From Niastella sp. (GTDB taxonomy: Bacteria > Bacteroidota > Bacteroidia > Chitinophagales > Chitinophagaceae): DNA of 64,000 nt. The position numbers were made by a program, and so were the translations under genes. Under the pieces are notes generated by a model. That model made no database searches. It saw only the letters and a list, made by a program, of their open reading frames with translations, and was not told the origin of the DNA. Shown one piece after another: positions 54,575 to 63,583 of this stretch. Every line of letters starts with the position of its first letter. Positions within the stretch are counted from its first letter, which is position 1. The stretch spans positions 62,001 to 126,000 of the forward strand of contig JADJVM010000010.1 in the NCBI GenBank assembly GCA_016710595.1, in the 5' to 3' direction.

Positions 54575-54614
54575 TCGGTTGTATATAGTGAAATAGTTAG
54601 GATCGTTCAACCGA
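54575..54614 (+). repeat. Inverted repeat after the rluF-like gene
   Basis: TCGGTTG (54575-54581) pairs with CAACCGA (54608-54614) over a 26-nt loop, followed by a T-containing stretch. It could be a weak terminator. The rest of the gap to 54777 shows nothing recognisable. Confidence 0.3.
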
Positions 54615-54777
54615 AATTGTTTTTATCAGCAATCACATCAATTTTTTTTATATAGTATCCAAATTCACAAATTTGGCAACAACTAAAATTCGGGAAGTGA
54701 GTCATAATATTTATAAGAATTAACCATGTTTCTTTATCATTGTATTTTTTACCTATCTTAGAACCAACAATTTGTTT

Positions 54778-55899
54778 ATGATCATTGCTGTATTGAAAGA
54801 ACCTGCTCCAGAAACAAGAGTTTCCCTATTACCTGAACACATAGCAACTTTACACAAATGGAACTGTACGGTATGGATCGAGCAGGATGCAGGCAGAGCC
54901 TCATTTGCACCCGATCAAAAATATATTGAAGCTGGTGCTGTTATTCAGGACCGGGCAGAGATATTGAGTGATGCAAATCTTATTCTTTCTATCAATCCAT
55001 TACCGGAATCCGATCTCTCTCAATGCCAAGCGCCCATCTTGCTTGGCTTTTACCAGGCATTGGTAAATGCACCTGTTATTAAAAACTGGGCATCTAAAAA
55101 CTTTACAGTATTTAGTATAGATATGTTGCCACGCACTACCCGTGCACAAAGTATGGATGTGCTCAGCAGCCAGGCAAATATTGCAGGCTACAAAGCGGTA
55201 TTGCTCGCAGCCAATTTATATCCCCGGTATTTTCCTATGTTTATGACGGCCGCAGGTAGCATTCCTCCTGCCAAAGTATTGATACTGGGCGCCGGGGTTG
55301 CGGGTTTACAAGCCATTGCTACTGCAAAAAGACTGGGTGCTGTAATTGAAGTATTTGATACACGCCCTGCCGTAAAAGAAGAAGTAATGAGCCTGGGCGC
55401 AAAATTTGTAGAAGTAGAAGGCGCTGCCGATGCCAGCAAAGCAGGCGGATATGCAGTGGAACAATCGGCAGATTTTCTTGAAAAACAAAAAGCAAGAATA
55501 GCTGAAGCAGTTGCCAAAGCAGATATTGTAATAACTACTGCACAAATACCAGGTAAAAAAGCCCCCATCCTTATTACCGACGATATGCTGCAAACCATGA
55601 AAAGTGGTTCGGTAATTATTGATATTGCAGCGGTAACAGGCGGCAATACCAGCCAAACAAAAAATAATGAAACGGTAGTATATCATGATGTAAGTATTGT
55701 GGGAAATAGTTTCTTGCCATCTGCCATGCCAGGCGATGCCAGTAAACTGTATGGAAAAAATATACTTAATTTTTTACAGCTTATCATTAGCAAAGACGGG
55801 GAACTGCACTTGAATTTTGAAGATGATTTGGTAAAAGGAACCTGTGTAGCCCATAACGGAAATATTACCAATGAACGGGTATTGGCTTTACTGGCCTAA
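54778..55899 (+). CDS. pntA: NAD(P) transhydrogenase alpha subunit, soluble part (domain I)
   Basis: A 373-residue NAD(H)-binding subunit of the proton-translocating transhydrogenase that makes NADPH at the expense of proton-motive force. IIAVLKEPAPETRVSLLPEH and the loop SSQANIAGYKAVLLAA fit alanine dehydrogenase/PntA domains; LGAGVAGLQAIATAKRLGA is the NAD loop; the segment VVYHDVSIVGNSFLPSAMPG is PntA-type. Start ATG 54778; an in-frame TTG at 54772 is less likely. Followed by pntAB and pntB. Confidence 0.94.
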   Translation: MIIAVLKEPAPETRVSLLPEHIATLHKWNCTVWIEQDAGRASFAPDQKYIEAGAVIQDRAEILSDANLILSINPLPESDLSQCQAPILLGFYQALVNAPVIKNWASKNFTVFSIDMLPRTTRAQSMDVLSSQANIAGYKAVLLAANLYPRYFPMFMTAAGSIPPAKVLILGAGVAGLQAIATAKRLGAVIEVFDTRPAVKEEVMSLGAKFVEVEGAADASKAGGYAVEQSADFLEKQKARIAEAVAKADIVITTAQIPGKKAPILITDDMLQTMKSGSVIIDIAAVTGGNTSQTKNNETVVYHDVSIVGNSFLPSAMPGDASKLYGKNILNFLQLIISKDGELHLNFEDDLVKGTCVAHNGNITNERVLALLA

Positions 55900-55914
55900 G
55901 CAAAAAACATTAAA

Positions 55915-56232
55915 ATGGAAAATTTTTTAAACTGGATCATGCTGAACCAACAGATTATTTACATTGTAATTCTGATGATCTTTGTAGGCATCGAAGTTAT
56001 TGGACGGGTACCAAGTGTATTGCATACACCGCTCATGAGTGGTGCCAATGCCATACATGGCGTAGTAATTATTGGGGCCATTATTGTAATGGGTGAGGCC
56101 GAAACTGATAATTACCTGGCATTAATCTTAGGTTTTATGGCAGTGATCCTGGGTACACTTAACGTAGTGGGCGGTTTCGTAGTTACTGATAGGATGCTTG
56201 AAATGTTTAAAGGAAAAAATAAAAAGAAATAA
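55915..56232 (+). CDS. pntAB: NAD(P) transhydrogenase alpha subunit, membrane part (PntAB)
   Basis: A 105-residue membrane protein with three TM helices (IIYIVILMIFVGIEVIG; ANAIHGVVIIGAIIVMG; YLALILGFMAVILGTLN). SVLHTPLMSGANAIHGVVI is the typical domain II start. It sits between pntA and pntB as a separate gene, the arrangement seen in Bacteroidota and Rhodospirillum. Confidence 0.94.
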   Translation: MENFLNWIMLNQQIIYIVILMIFVGIEVIGRVPSVLHTPLMSGANAIHGVVIIGAIIVMGEAETDNYLALILGFMAVILGTLNVVGGFVVTDRMLEMFKGKNKKK

Positions 56233-56262
56233 TCGCTGTTTGCTCAAATCCAAACCAAATTT

Positions 56263-57672
56263 ATGGCTCAAATTCTTACGCTTTGTTACCTGGTTGCTTC
56301 CGTAACATTTATCATAGGCTTAAAGATGCTCTCCGGCCCGGCTACGGCACGCAAAGGGAATTTAGTAGCAGCAGCCGGTATGACGATCGCTATTTTTGGA
56401 ACTATTTTCTTATATGAAAATGATGGCGTAAAACTGGGAAATTATATTTGGATATTTACTGGGCTTACCATTGGTGGTTTCTTTGGCACATTGGTGGCTA
56501 AAAAAGTAAAAATGACGGCGATGCCCGAAATGGTGAGCCTCTTTAATGGTATGGGTGGCGCTTGTGCCGCTTTAATTTCATTGGTTGAGTATAATCATCT
56601 TTCGCATGAGATACAACTTTCAGGAATAGAAACCGGCCACACCGGAAAAATGATCATCATGGCTTTGGGGCTTATCATTGGTTCTGTTTCTTTTTCGGGC
56701 AGTATGATTGCCTGGGGTAAACTAAACGGTAAAATAAAAGATTTTAGTTTTGCGGGGCAGAATATTCTTAATATGATCTTATTGCTGGTTGCTTTACTTG
56801 CCGCTACCTGGGTAGTAATGCATCCCGGTAATACGATGTTAATGTATATAATTTTTATTTTGGCATTACTCTATGGCGTTTTATTTGTAATGCCAATCGG
56901 TGGTGCAGATATGCCCGTTGTAATTTCTTTACTCAATAGCTTTACCGGTATGGCGGCTGCTTTTGGCGGTTTTCTTTACGATAATAAAGTAATGCTTACG
57001 GGTGGCATATTAGTGGGCGCAGCAGGAACTTTACTTACCATGCTAATGTGCAAAGCCATGAATCGCTCTTTAAAAAATGTACTCATTGGCTCTTTTGGTG
57101 GTAATAAAAAGGGCCATGCTGCCGGCACAAAAGAACAGGGTACATACAAAGAAATTTCAATAAGCGATTCGGCTATGCTTATGAGTTATGCCAACAAAGT
57201 AATTATTGTACCCGGTTATGGTTTAGCAGTAGCGCAAGCGCAACATGCCTGCCACGAGTTAGAAAAATTATTGGTTGATAAAGGCGTGGATGTAAGTTAT
57301 GCCATTCATCCCGTGGCGGGGCGTATGCCGGGCCACATGAATGTATTACTTGCCGAAGCAGACGTGCCTTATGAAAAATTATTAGAGATGGAACAAGCCA
57401 ATGATGAGTTTAAAACCACCGATGTAGTATTAATCCTGGGCGCCAATGATGTGGTTAATCCGGCAGCAAAAAAAGATCCGGATTCTCCTATTTACGGGAT
57501 GCCTATTTTGGAAGTAGAACAGGCAAAACATGTAATTGTGAATAAACGCAGTATGAAGCCGGGGTATGCAGGTATTGAAAATGACCTTTTCTTTCAGCCT
57601 AAAACTTCTATGCTCTTTGGCGATGCCAAAAAAGTATTACAGGACCTGGTTGCCGAAATAAAATCTGTTTAA
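56263..57672 (+). CDS. pntB: NAD(P) transhydrogenase beta subunit
   Basis: A 469-residue subunit with about nine TM helices (domain II) and a C-terminal NADP-binding domain III. MPEMVSLFNGMGGACAALIS is the conserved channel-lining region; VIIVPGYGLAVAQAQHA, HPVAGRMPGHMNVLLAEA and GANDVVNPAAKKDP are the NADP-site motifs. It ends 2 nt from the convergent hydrolase gene. Confidence 0.95.
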   Translation: MAQILTLCYLVASVTFIIGLKMLSGPATARKGNLVAAAGMTIAIFGTIFLYENDGVKLGNYIWIFTGLTIGGFFGTLVAKKVKMTAMPEMVSLFNGMGGACAALISLVEYNHLSHEIQLSGIETGHTGKMIIMALGLIIGSVSFSGSMIAWGKLNGKIKDFSFAGQNILNMILLLVALLAATWVVMHPGNTMLMYIIFILALLYGVLFVMPIGGADMPVVISLLNSFTGMAAAFGGFLYDNKVMLTGGILVGAAGTLLTMLMCKAMNRSLKNVLIGSFGGNKKGHAAGTKEQGTYKEISISDSAMLMSYANKVIIVPGYGLAVAQAQHACHELEKLLVDKGVDVSYAIHPVAGRMPGHMNVLLAEADVPYEKLLEMEQANDEFKTTDVVLILGANDVVNPAAKKDPDSPIYGMPILEVEQAKHVIVNKRSMKPGYAGIENDLFFQPKTSMLFGDAKKVLQDLVAEIKSV

Positions 57673-57673
57673 A

Positions 57674-58633
57674 TTATTTAAACAGGAAAGATTTCATCAA
57701 AGCAAAAAACTTAGGTCTTTCCTCAACCTGTGGATTATGGCCACTTTTTTCAAACATTACAAATTGGGCCTGCGGGCAATATTCTTTATATTTTAATTGC
57801 ATCATCGGTACCGCTACCCGGTCGTATCTCCCGGCAATGATCAATACAGGCATTTTAAAATCTTTTAATTGAGTTCGGTAATCAAAGTTCCCAATATCAT
57901 TCCCCACTATAAAATCTCCATCTTTACCCACCATCTGGTAATAAAGTTTACTATTAAATGAATTGGGGTAGGGTTTAGATCCTCTCCTGGTAAAATTTTC
58001 AGGATTGTATGCATATAAAAACCCATAAGGCACTTTACTATAAATTTCACCATGAATGGCATCGCTTGATACCACACCCTGTTCCCTTACTTTCATGAGG
58101 GAATCCCATACTTCGGGATAATTTATTTTTATTTCATGGTTGCTATTATCATCATTTGCCTGCCACATAATAAAACTATGAAAACCATTTGCAATAATTA
58201 GGTGGCTTGTATTTTCGGGGTATTTTATAGCATAGCCTTGTGCTACCACACTTCCATAAGAATGGCCATAAAGGCTAATTTTATGCAACCCCATGGCTTT
58301 ACGCAATCCTTCTACATCTTCTATATCCCTGGCAATAGTATAGTCTTTTACATCTTTAGCAGTATCTGATTTACCCCTGCCAAATGCATCAAAATAAATT
58401 AATTGGATATTGCTGTTCAATGTAAGTGAATCTAAACCCCTGTAGGGAAAATGAGTGCCACCCGGACCACCGGGAATCACAAAAACAGGTTCGCCTTTAC
58501 CCACTGTAACGGTATAAAGTTTGGCGCCATTTACTGTATAATATTTACCATCGGTAAAACTATCAGGAAATTGCTGTGCATATAATTGAAAGCCTGAAAA
58601 GGCTAAAAAAAGAAAGAAAAATATTTTTTTCAT
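57674..58633 (-). CDS. Secreted alpha/beta hydrolase, proline iminopeptidase-like
   Basis: A 319-residue hydrolase with a signal peptide (KKIFFFLFLAFSGFQLYAQ). VFVIPGGPGGTHFPYRGLD holds the oxyanion HGGPG-like motif, LYGHSYGSVVAQGYA the nucleophile Ser, and SGHNPQVEERPKFF the catalytic His. This resembles the proline iminopeptidase/S33 branch. Periplasmic or outer location expected. Substrate uncertain. Confidence 0.83.
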   Translation of the reverse strand: MKKIFFFLFLAFSGFQLYAQQFPDSFTDGKYYTVNGAKLYTVTVGKGEPVFVIPGGPGGTHFPYRGLDSLTLNSNIQLIYFDAFGRGKSDTAKDVKDYTIARDIEDVEGLRKAMGLHKISLYGHSYGSVVAQGYAIKYPENTSHLIIANGFHSFIMWQANDDNSNHEIKINYPEVWDSLMKVREQGVVSSDAIHGEIYSKVPYGFLYAYNPENFTRRGSKPYPNSFNSKLYYQMVGKDGDFIVGNDIGNFDYRTQLKDFKMPVLIIAGRYDRVAVPMMQLKYKEYCPQAQFVMFEKSGHNPQVEERPKFFALMKSFLFK

Positions 58634-58684
58634 AGATCTGTTTTTTAAAATGATAAAAAAATGTCACATTTTTTTTAGGTTTAT

Positions 58685-58707
58685 TACTTTTGGGTTAACC
58701 AAATATA
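58685..58707. promoter_or_regulatory. Overlapping candidate -7 boxes on both strands
   Basis: TACTTTTG at 58685-58692 on + (19 nt before the GTG at 58712) and TATATTTG at 58700-58707 on - (66 nt before the ATG at 58633). The two would drive the divergent rRNA methylase and hydrolase genes and their start sites would overlap. No clear -33 on either side. Confidence 0.35.
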
Positions 58708-58711
58708 CTCA

Positions 58712-60097
58712 GTGCAGTTAGAATTACCTTATTCATTCTTAAATTCTTTACAAACGGTAAAGGGGTTTGATCGCAATAATTTTATTGAAGCACATACACT
58801 TAATAAACCTGTAACTTCCATAAGGCTGAATCCTGCTAAATTAAAAAATGCAAAAGATGATTCATTTTTAGCTTCATTGCTCGATGAAAAAGTTCCCTGG
58901 AGTAAATATGGATATTATTTAAAAGGTCGCCCTTCATTTACATTAGATCCCTGGTTTCATGCGGGTGCTTATTATGTACAGGAAGCCAGCAGTATGTTTT
59001 TAGAACAGGCTTTGGAACAATGCCTGCCAAAAAACATTCCATTACGCATTCTTGACCTATGTGCGGCACCGGGAGGCAAATCTACCCATATCCAATCTGT
59101 TATTTCACCCGAATCATTGTTGGTAAGTAACGAAGTAATAAAACCGAGAGTAAATATCTTAACTGAAAATATCACGAAGTGGGGTGCCTGCAATGTAGTA
59201 GTTACCAATAATGATCCAAAAGACTTTAATCGCCTTCCACATTTTTTTGATTGTATTGTAGTAGATGCACCTTGTAGTGGCAGTGGCTTATTTCGTAAAG
59301 ACCCCGATGCAGTTACAGGTTGGAGCCTGCAGGCAGTAAACCATTGCAGCCAGCGGCAGCAGCGCATCCTGGCCGATGTTATGGGTGCTTTAAAACCCGG
59401 CGGAATCTTGATTTATTCCACTTGTTCTTATTCTTATGAAGAAAATGAATTGATCAGCGATTGGATTTGTGAATCTGGTGAATTTACCGGCATGCCTGTC
59501 AACCCGTCTCAGCTTAATGGAATTATAGAAACAAAAAGCAATCTTTCAAAATCACCCGGCTATCGTTTTTATCCTGATAAACTTAAGGGCGAAGGATTTT
59601 ATATTTCTGTTTTTAAGAAAAAAGGGGAAGCCAACCTGTTGCATGAATTTAAAATTAAAAACAAACCGGAATTGGTATCAAAATCAGCACAGCAAATATT
59701 GGCTGCTTACTTTACCCATAAAAATTATTTTAATTTTTTAAAGTGGCAGGATGATATATTGGCAATTCCAGCCCCTTTATTCAACGCAGTTTTATATTTA
59801 CAGCAAAATTTGTATATTAAAAAAGCCGGGATAAATATGGGGCAACTTATAAGAGACCAGTTAATCCCTTCTCACGATTTGGTTTTGAGTAAAGCCATGG
59901 CCCCGGTATTGCCGCTGGTAAAAGTAAATGAACAAACAGCATTAGACTTTCTTCGTAAAAAGGAAATTCACATCGAAGCTTCTCATAAAGGCTGGAGCAT
60001 ATTGCAATACAAAGGGTTGCCTCTCGGCATTATTAAAATATTGCAGGGTCGCATCAATAATTATTATCCTGCAGCATGGCGTATTCTTAACAAGTAA
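58712..60097 (+). CDS. RsmF/RsmB-like rRNA m5C methyltransferase
   Basis: A 461-residue RNA cytosine-5 methyltransferase. LDLCAAPGGKSTHIQSVI binds SAM; VVDAPCSGSGLFRKDPDA and IYSTCSYSYEENE hold the two catalytic cysteines. A C-terminal RNA-binding region of about 150 residues with QYKGLPLGIIKILQGRI resembles the RsmF (YebU) PUA-like domain. Likely target: a cytosine in 16S rRNA. Start GTG. Confidence 0.9.
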   Translation: MQLELPYSFLNSLQTVKGFDRNNFIEAHTLNKPVTSIRLNPAKLKNAKDDSFLASLLDEKVPWSKYGYYLKGRPSFTLDPWFHAGAYYVQEASSMFLEQALEQCLPKNIPLRILDLCAAPGGKSTHIQSVISPESLLVSNEVIKPRVNILTENITKWGACNVVVTNNDPKDFNRLPHFFDCIVVDAPCSGSGLFRKDPDAVTGWSLQAVNHCSQRQQRILADVMGALKPGGILIYSTCSYSYEENELISDWICESGEFTGMPVNPSQLNGIIETKSNLSKSPGYRFYPDKLKGEGFYISVFKKKGEANLLHEFKIKNKPELVSKSAQQILAAYFTHKNYFNFLKWQDDILAIPAPLFNAVLYLQQNLYIKKAGINMGQLIRDQLIPSHDLVLSKAMAPVLPLVKVNEQTALDFLRKKEIHIEASHKGWSILQYKGLPLGIIKILQGRINNYYPAAWRILNK

Positions 60098-60147
60098 TAA
60101 GCAGTTTAATGAATGTTTTTCTTGATATTTGCAGGAAATATTTTTTA

Positions 60148-61056
60148 ATGAGGAAATTGTTTTTTGTTTTTTTCTGCTTTCCTTTTTCACTCTTTGCACA
60201 AGAAGGAAAAACATTTATTACGCATACTGTGGCCCCTAAAGAAACATTGTATTCATTGGGCCGTGAGTTTAATATTCATCCAAAAGAGATAGCCAGTTTT
60301 AATAACCTTGATTTTAATGTGGGCCTTACCATTGGACAGGTTATAAAAATACCCACAAAGGGAACCCCGGCTCCCAAAGTGCCGGCGCCGGTAACAACCA
60401 CAAATGAAACAAATGCTTTTTATGTTACTGCCGGTAATCCTATCTATCATGTAGTTCAAAAAAAAGAAACACTTTATTCAATTAGTCAGCATTATGGAAA
60501 AGTATCTATTGCAGATTTAAAGAAATGGAATAATCTTAACTCCGATGCTGTAAACGAAGGTGTGAATTTAATTGTAGGATACGAAAAAAGCACTCAAAAG
60601 CAAGAACCGGTTGCTAAGAAAGTAGATAAACCTGTAACGCAACAACCCATTGCAGAGGCACCTAAAAATACGGAACCTACTGCAATACCATCAAAAAAAG
60701 CAGAAGCACCAAAAACGGCTCCGGTAGCTAAAGCTGACAATAATGCACCTGGTGGTTTTTTTAAATCAGCCTATAACAGTTCGGATAAACGGTCAGAAGA
60801 AAAAGGAGTAGCTGCTGTATTTAAAAGTACCAGCGGCTGGGACGATGGAAAATATTATTGCCTGCACAATACTGCACCTGCAAACTCAATTGTAAAAATT
60901 ACAAATACGGCAAATAATAAAGTTGTGTATGCAAAAGTGCTTGATGTAATTCCTAACTTAAAACAAAATGAAAAAATCAGTATCCAGTTAAGCAATGCTG
61001 CTGCAAATGCATTAGGAGCCGCAGAGGAAAATTTTGAATGTATTATTAACTATTAA
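60148..61056 (+). CDS. LysM protein with a C-terminal double-psi beta-barrel-like domain
   Basis: A 302-residue exported protein. The frame opens at 60109, but ATG 60148 gives a clean signal peptide (KLFFVFFCFPFSLFAQ). Two LysM repeats follow, TVAPKETLYSLGREFNIH and VVQKKETLYSISQHYGKV, then a Pro/Lys/Ala-rich linker and an RlpA-like barrel from about residue 225 (YYCLHNTAPANSIVKITNT, then IQLSNAAANALGA). Binds peptidoglycan; a lytic or structural cell-wall role is likely. It is 9 nt before a C1 peptidase. Confidence 0.83.
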   Translation: MRKLFFVFFCFPFSLFAQEGKTFITHTVAPKETLYSLGREFNIHPKEIASFNNLDFNVGLTIGQVIKIPTKGTPAPKVPAPVTTTNETNAFYVTAGNPIYHVVQKKETLYSISQHYGKVSIADLKKWNNLNSDAVNEGVNLIVGYEKSTQKQEPVAKKVDKPVTQQPIAEAPKNTEPTAIPSKKAEAPKTAPVAKADNNAPGGFFKSAYNSSDKRSEEKGVAAVFKSTSGWDDGKYYCLHNTAPANSIVKITNTANNKVVYAKVLDVIPNLKQNEKISIQLSNAAANALGAAEENFECIINY

Positions 61057-61065
61057 GTTTAAAAA

Positions 61066-62178
61066 ATGACAAATCGTGTTTTTATCGGATTATCTCTTGT
61101 GTTTTTAAGTAATTGTATTTTGGCGCAGGATGTAGCTACTCCTGAAAAAAATACAGGGTTTATTGTGGAACAAATAAATACAGCAAGCCCCGTAAAAAAC
61201 CAGGGGAGCACTGGTACCTGCTGGGCATTTTCTACAACATCCTTAGTAGAAAGCCAGTTGCTTAAAGCAGATGCATCACCGGCAGATGTAAGTGAAATGT
61301 TTACAGTAAGAAATATTTATTTAGAAAAAGCCCGCAACTATTTACTGCGCCAGGCTAAAACACAGTTTGGTGAAGGAGGATTGGGGCATGATGTGATCAG
61401 GGCAATAAATAATTATGGTGCCATGCCCGAAGCTGCTTATCCTTTTACTCAAAAAGCAGGGGGAGATGCCTTTGTAGCCAGGCTAAAAAACTATTTAGAT
61501 AGTTTGTTGAAAAAACAACCTATTGCTGAAGATTGGCAAAAGGGCTATGAAGCTATCCTTGATGAAACCATGGGAAAGCCCGCTGAAAATTTTGAATATA
61601 AAGGAAAAAATTTTACGGCTCAATCATATGCAAAAGAAGTTTTGCATTTTAATGCAGATGATTATGTAAATCTTACTTCATTTACACACCATCCTTATTA
61701 CAAAGCTTTTGTATTGGAACAACCCGATAACTTTAGTAATGGTGAATATTATAACCTGCCATTAAATGAATTTGAGGATGCCGTAAAACAAGCTATTGAT
61801 AAAGGATATACAATTATGTGGGATGCTGATGTAAGTAATAAAGGTTTTCGGCAACAAACAGGTTTAGCAATGAATGTATCTGCCACAATAGGTTCCACTT
61901 TTGAGCCGGATATGAAAGAAGATCCTGCTGATGCATCCATCCGCCAGCAATTATTTGAAAATCTTACTACACAGGATGATCATCTTATGCACCTAACAGG
62001 AATGGTAAAATCAAAATCAGGGAAGACATTTTTTGTAGTTAAAAATTCATGGGGCAATATAGGGCCACTAAACGGCTATATCAATGTATCTGAAGCCTAT
62101 TTTAAAATTAATACTATTAGCTTGGTAGTTCCAAAAGCATCGCTAAACTCCGCTTTACTGGCAAAGTTGAATATGTAA
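61066..62178 (+). CDS. Secreted C1-family cysteine peptidase (aminopeptidase C/bleomycin hydrolase-like)
   Basis: A 370-residue papain-fold peptidase with a signal peptide (IGLSLVFLSNCILAQ). PVKNQGSTGTCWAFSTTS carries Cys52 as nucleophile with the oxyanion Gln; the His is in DHLMHLTGMV and the Asn in FVVKNSWGNIGP. Layout resembles PepC/bleomycin hydrolase rather than cathepsins, but it is exported. It lies right after the LysM protein and is probably co-transcribed. Confidence 0.88.
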   Translation: MTNRVFIGLSLVFLSNCILAQDVATPEKNTGFIVEQINTASPVKNQGSTGTCWAFSTTSLVESQLLKADASPADVSEMFTVRNIYLEKARNYLLRQAKTQFGEGGLGHDVIRAINNYGAMPEAAYPFTQKAGGDAFVARLKNYLDSLLKKQPIAEDWQKGYEAILDETMGKPAENFEYKGKNFTAQSYAKEVLHFNADDYVNLTSFTHHPYYKAFVLEQPDNFSNGEYYNLPLNEFEDAVKQAIDKGYTIMWDADVSNKGFRQQTGLAMNVSATIGSTFEPDMKEDPADASIRQQLFENLTTQDDHLMHLTGMVKSKSGKTFFVVKNSWGNIGPLNGYINVSEAYFKINTISLVVPKASLNSALLAKLNM

Positions 62179-62201
62179 TTTAATTAAGTATCTATTTTTT
62201 T

Positions 62202-62230
62202 AAGGCAATTGTAAAACCAATTGCCTTTCT
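62202..62230 (+). terminator. Intrinsic terminator after the peptidase gene
   Basis: AAGGCAATTG pairs with CAATTGCCTT (10 bp) around TAAAAC, followed by a T-containing stretch. The remaining 180 nt to fmt are AT-rich and hold only the fmt promoter box. Confidence 0.82.
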
Positions 62231-62396
62231 TATTTATACTACTTTCTCTTTAAAATAAATAACAAAGCCTCAACTGCTTTTTTAATTACGAATTTTACAC
62301 TGTAAAAATATTACGAGACTATAAATCAAGAAAATTAAATTGGGGATCTGTTTACACAACAGTTAATCTGACATTTATTTTATTCAATCATTCATT

Positions 62397-62404
62397 TACC
62401 TTTG
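62397..62404 (+). promoter_or_regulatory. Candidate -7 box (TACCTTTG) for fmt
   Basis: TAnnTTTG match whose last base is 5 nt before the ATG at 62410, so transcription would start at or next to the start codon. No clear -33 TTG. Confidence 0.5.
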
Positions 62405-62409
62405 CAATC

Positions 62410-63414
62410 ATGATAAAAGTGGAAGTAAAGAAAAATGAAACCGGGCCTGCAACATTTAATTTAACATTAAAGCCTTTACGTATTGTTTTCATGGGAACCC
62501 CTGACTTTGCTGTTACTTCATTAGAAGCTTTAATGAAAGCAGGTTTCAATATTGTAGGTGTTATTACGTCACCGGATAAACCTGGTGGCAGAGGTCTGCA
62601 ACTACAGCAAAGTGCGGTAAAAAAATATGCGCTTGCTAATGATTTATTGGTTTTACAACCAGAAAAATTAAAGGATCCCGTTTTTATTGAGCAGTTACAG
62701 CAGTTAAATGCCGACCTGCAAATTGTAGTTGCCTTTAGAATGCTTCCTGAAATTATTTGGGATATGCCCCGTATGGGAACCTTAAATTTACATGGAAGTT
62801 TATTGCCTCAATACCGTGGCGCTGCTCCCATAAACTGGGCCGTAATAAATGGAGAAAATGAAACCGGTGTAACAATATTTAAACTAAAACATGATATTGA
62901 TACCGGAAATATTTTATTACAAAAGCGGTTTCCTATTTTGCCGAATGAAAATGCAGGACAGGTACATGATAAAATGAAAGTGATTGGAGCTGAAGTTTTA
63001 GTAGAAGCAGTAAAAGGGTTGCTAAATGGTAGCCTGGTTGAAAAACCACAAAGTGAATTTGATATTGCTGCCCTTAAAGCCGCTCCAAAAATATTTAAAG
63101 AAGATTGTCAAATAGATTTTACAAAATCAGTTATACAAATTTATAATTTCATTAGGGGTTTATCACCTTACCCGGGCGCTTTTTGTATTGTGGAAGGAAA
63201 AGTGTTAAAAATATTTAAAGCAGAAATGGGCAATGGAATAATTTTACCGGATATTGCTCAAATGCAGGCTGGGCAAATAATTACAGACGGTAAATCATAT
63301 TTGGCTCTTGCTTGCGCTGATGATTTTATCTTTGCTAATGAAGTACAATTGGAGGGAAAAAAAAGAATGTCGGTAACCGATTTTTTAAGAGGCTGGAAAA
63401 AATTTGAAAAATAA
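62410..63414 (+). CDS. fmt: Methionyl-tRNA formyltransferase
   Basis: A 334-residue enzyme that formylates Met-tRNA(fMet) with 10-formyl-THF. IVFMGTPDFAVTSLEAL is the family start, SPDKPGGRGLQLQQSAVK the flexible tRNA-binding loop, and NLHGSLLPQYRGAAP with the Asp of HDIDTGN the N-H-D catalytic trio. The C-terminal OB-like domain begins near residue 225. The start at 62410 adds about 20 residues before the usual N-terminus, but no other ATG, GTG or TTG precedes the MGTPDF motif, and the promoter box supports it. Confidence 0.94.
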   Translation: MIKVEVKKNETGPATFNLTLKPLRIVFMGTPDFAVTSLEALMKAGFNIVGVITSPDKPGGRGLQLQQSAVKKYALANDLLVLQPEKLKDPVFIEQLQQLNADLQIVVAFRMLPEIIWDMPRMGTLNLHGSLLPQYRGAAPINWAVINGENETGVTIFKLKHDIDTGNILLQKRFPILPNENAGQVHDKMKVIGAEVLVEAVKGLLNGSLVEKPQSEFDIAALKAAPKIFKEDCQIDFTKSVIQIYNFIRGLSPYPGAFCIVEGKVLKIFKAEMGNGIILPDIAQMQAGQIITDGKSYLALACADDFIFANEVQLEGKKRMSVTDFLRGWKKFEK

Positions 63415-63583
63415 AACTGAGTTTCTTTTTTTACTTTGGATATATTATTTCTTTTTTAGTTCTCATTTTATTAATAAATAATATTACATCTTTCTTAACA
63501 TGCATGTTGATTGTATTCTCTGTAAAAAAGTAATATTTTTAATATATTCTTATTATTCTAATTGATTTTCTAAAAGTACTTAC

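Noticed and set aside
55188..55686. Two minus-strand frames of 126-152 codons opposite pntA
   Set aside because: Shadow frames of a strongly conserved gene; the peptides are low-complexity and match no family.
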